Shown: positions 63,652 through 64,000 of the stretch, piece by piece
Layout of the letters: each line of letters starts with the position of its first letter
Numbering within the stretch: position 1 is the stretch's first letter
Assembly: GCF_900114875.1 (NCBI RefSeq)
Contig: NZ_FPKW01000010.1
Span: 84,311-148,310, forward strand
Direction: 5' to 3'
Source of the DNA: Chryseobacterium limigenitum
Lineage (GTDB): Bacteria > Bacteroidota > Bacteroidia > Flavobacteriales > Weeksellaceae
DNA length: 64,000 bases
Made by a program: the position numbers and the translations under genes
Notes under the pieces: model-generated
Databases searched by the model: none
The model's input: the letters and a program-made list of their open reading frames with translations, nothing else
Told to the model about the DNA's origin: nothing

Positions 63652-64000
63652 CCTGAGTTCGGGTTAAGCGAAGTTTAAGAATAATTGACCATCATTTACT
63701 TTTTTTAAATTTAATGATGGTTTTTTTGGAAAGAAACAATACGCAGTAAGGCTTCCCAAAATATTTATCATAAAGTTGTTTACACTTCTATGACGAGTGT
63801 GCTCCACTTGACAATGATTTTTCAATTCATCGTTTATCGTCTCAATGATCGCTCTTTTGCGAAGTAAAATTTTGTCTTCCATCTTCATAATATGGTTCTT
63901 CATATTCTTGCGAAGTTTAGTAAAAAGCTGAATTCCATCCGAAAAAAGCATCTCCCACAAAACTTTTGAGAGATATCCTTTGTCGGCGAAAAGTTTTCCG
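63650..64000 (-). mobile_element. IS982-family insertion sequence, one end (cut by window edge)
   Basis: It starts at or near 63650 with AACCTGAGTTCGGGTT, an imperfect palindrome that probably contains the terminal inverted repeat, and carries the 3' end of an IS982-type transposase gene. The other end and the target duplication lie outside the window. Confidence 0.7.
63664..64000 (-). CDS. IS982-family transposase, C-terminal part
   Basis: About 112 C-terminal residues of a DDE transposase. Family blocks are 'ADKGYLS' (with the second catalytic Asp), '[17 protein letters not shown]' (with the catalytic Glu in 'IET'), and '[13 protein letters not shown]'. The frame is open to the window edge with no internal stop, so the element may be intact and active. 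The gene ends within 15 bp of the element's end, as usual for this family. Confidence 0.85.
   Translation of the reverse strand, partial: GKLFADKGYLSKVLWEMLFSDGIQLFTKLRKNMKNHIMKMEDKILLRKRAIIETINDELKNHCQVEHTRHRSVNNFMINILGSLTAYCFFPKKPSLNLKKVNDGQLFLNFA

Overview
The window is a chromosomal segment of a flavobacterium, most like Chryseobacterium or a close relative in the Weeksellaceae. The evidence is AT-rich DNA, SusC/SusD nutrient-uptake pairs, a subtilase with a type IX secretion sorting domain, a lipoprotein-type TamA homologue (TamL) beside TamB, a fused cbb3 oxidase subunit (CcoNO), little Shine-Dalgarno sequence, and promoters of the Bacteroidota type (TTG, about 19 bp, TAnnTTTG). No plasmid, phage or CRISPR signature was seen. 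This placement comes from reading the sequence only, without database searches.

Layout. 1-7.0 kb: the start of pfkA, a deoxyhypusine-synthase-like protein, a beta-barrel protein, a Rnk/GreA-like factor, arfB, menE, two tandem tRNA-Gln genes, an amino acid permease and a small HTH regulator. 7.2-19.1 kb: ccoNO-ccoP, then tamB-tamL-yihY. 19.1-30.2 kb, minus strand: argS and two tandem SusCD pairs. 30.3-34.9 kb: rnhB, yidC, pyrG. 35.0-41.3 kb: a tight six-gene plus-strand operon for envelope lipid chemistry. Four of its genes match the domain set of the uncharacterised E. coli ynbABCD operon, and it also carries a patatin-like protein and a short-chain dehydrogenase. 41.4-54.7 kb: yceI, radA, an AcpH-like phosphodiesterase, a DUF6702 protein, the secreted subtilase, a HupE/UreJ-like protein, an MFS pump with a divergent HxlR regulator, and an M1 peptidase. 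54.7-60.0 kb: a LytS/LytTR two-component pair divergent from a DUF2490 protein, a CitMHS transporter and a dicarboxylate/cation symporter. 60.4-62.4 kb: groES-groEL. 62.5-64.0 kb: a degraded accessory patch with two truncated genes, a 21-bp repeat array with an 84-bp higher-order period, a REP-like palindrome in two copies, and the end of an IS982-type element.

The best candidate for an undescribed system is the 35.0-41.3 kb operon. It encodes a CDP-alcohol phosphatidyltransferase in which two of the four signature aspartates are asparagine, a CDP-diglyceride synthase, a patatin-like protein lacking the usual catalytic Asp, an SDR, a PAP2/dual-specificity phosphatase fusion, and an alpha/beta-hydrolase/methyltransferase fusion. 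Together these could make, dephosphorylate and methylate an unusual phospholipid; that pathway is inference. The second most interesting item is the repeat array at 63.0-63.2 kb. Read on the minus strand it is a heptapeptide repeat (consensus about N-S-x-Q-K-G-W) broken by two stop codons at Trp positions, so it looks like the remains of a repeat protein gene.
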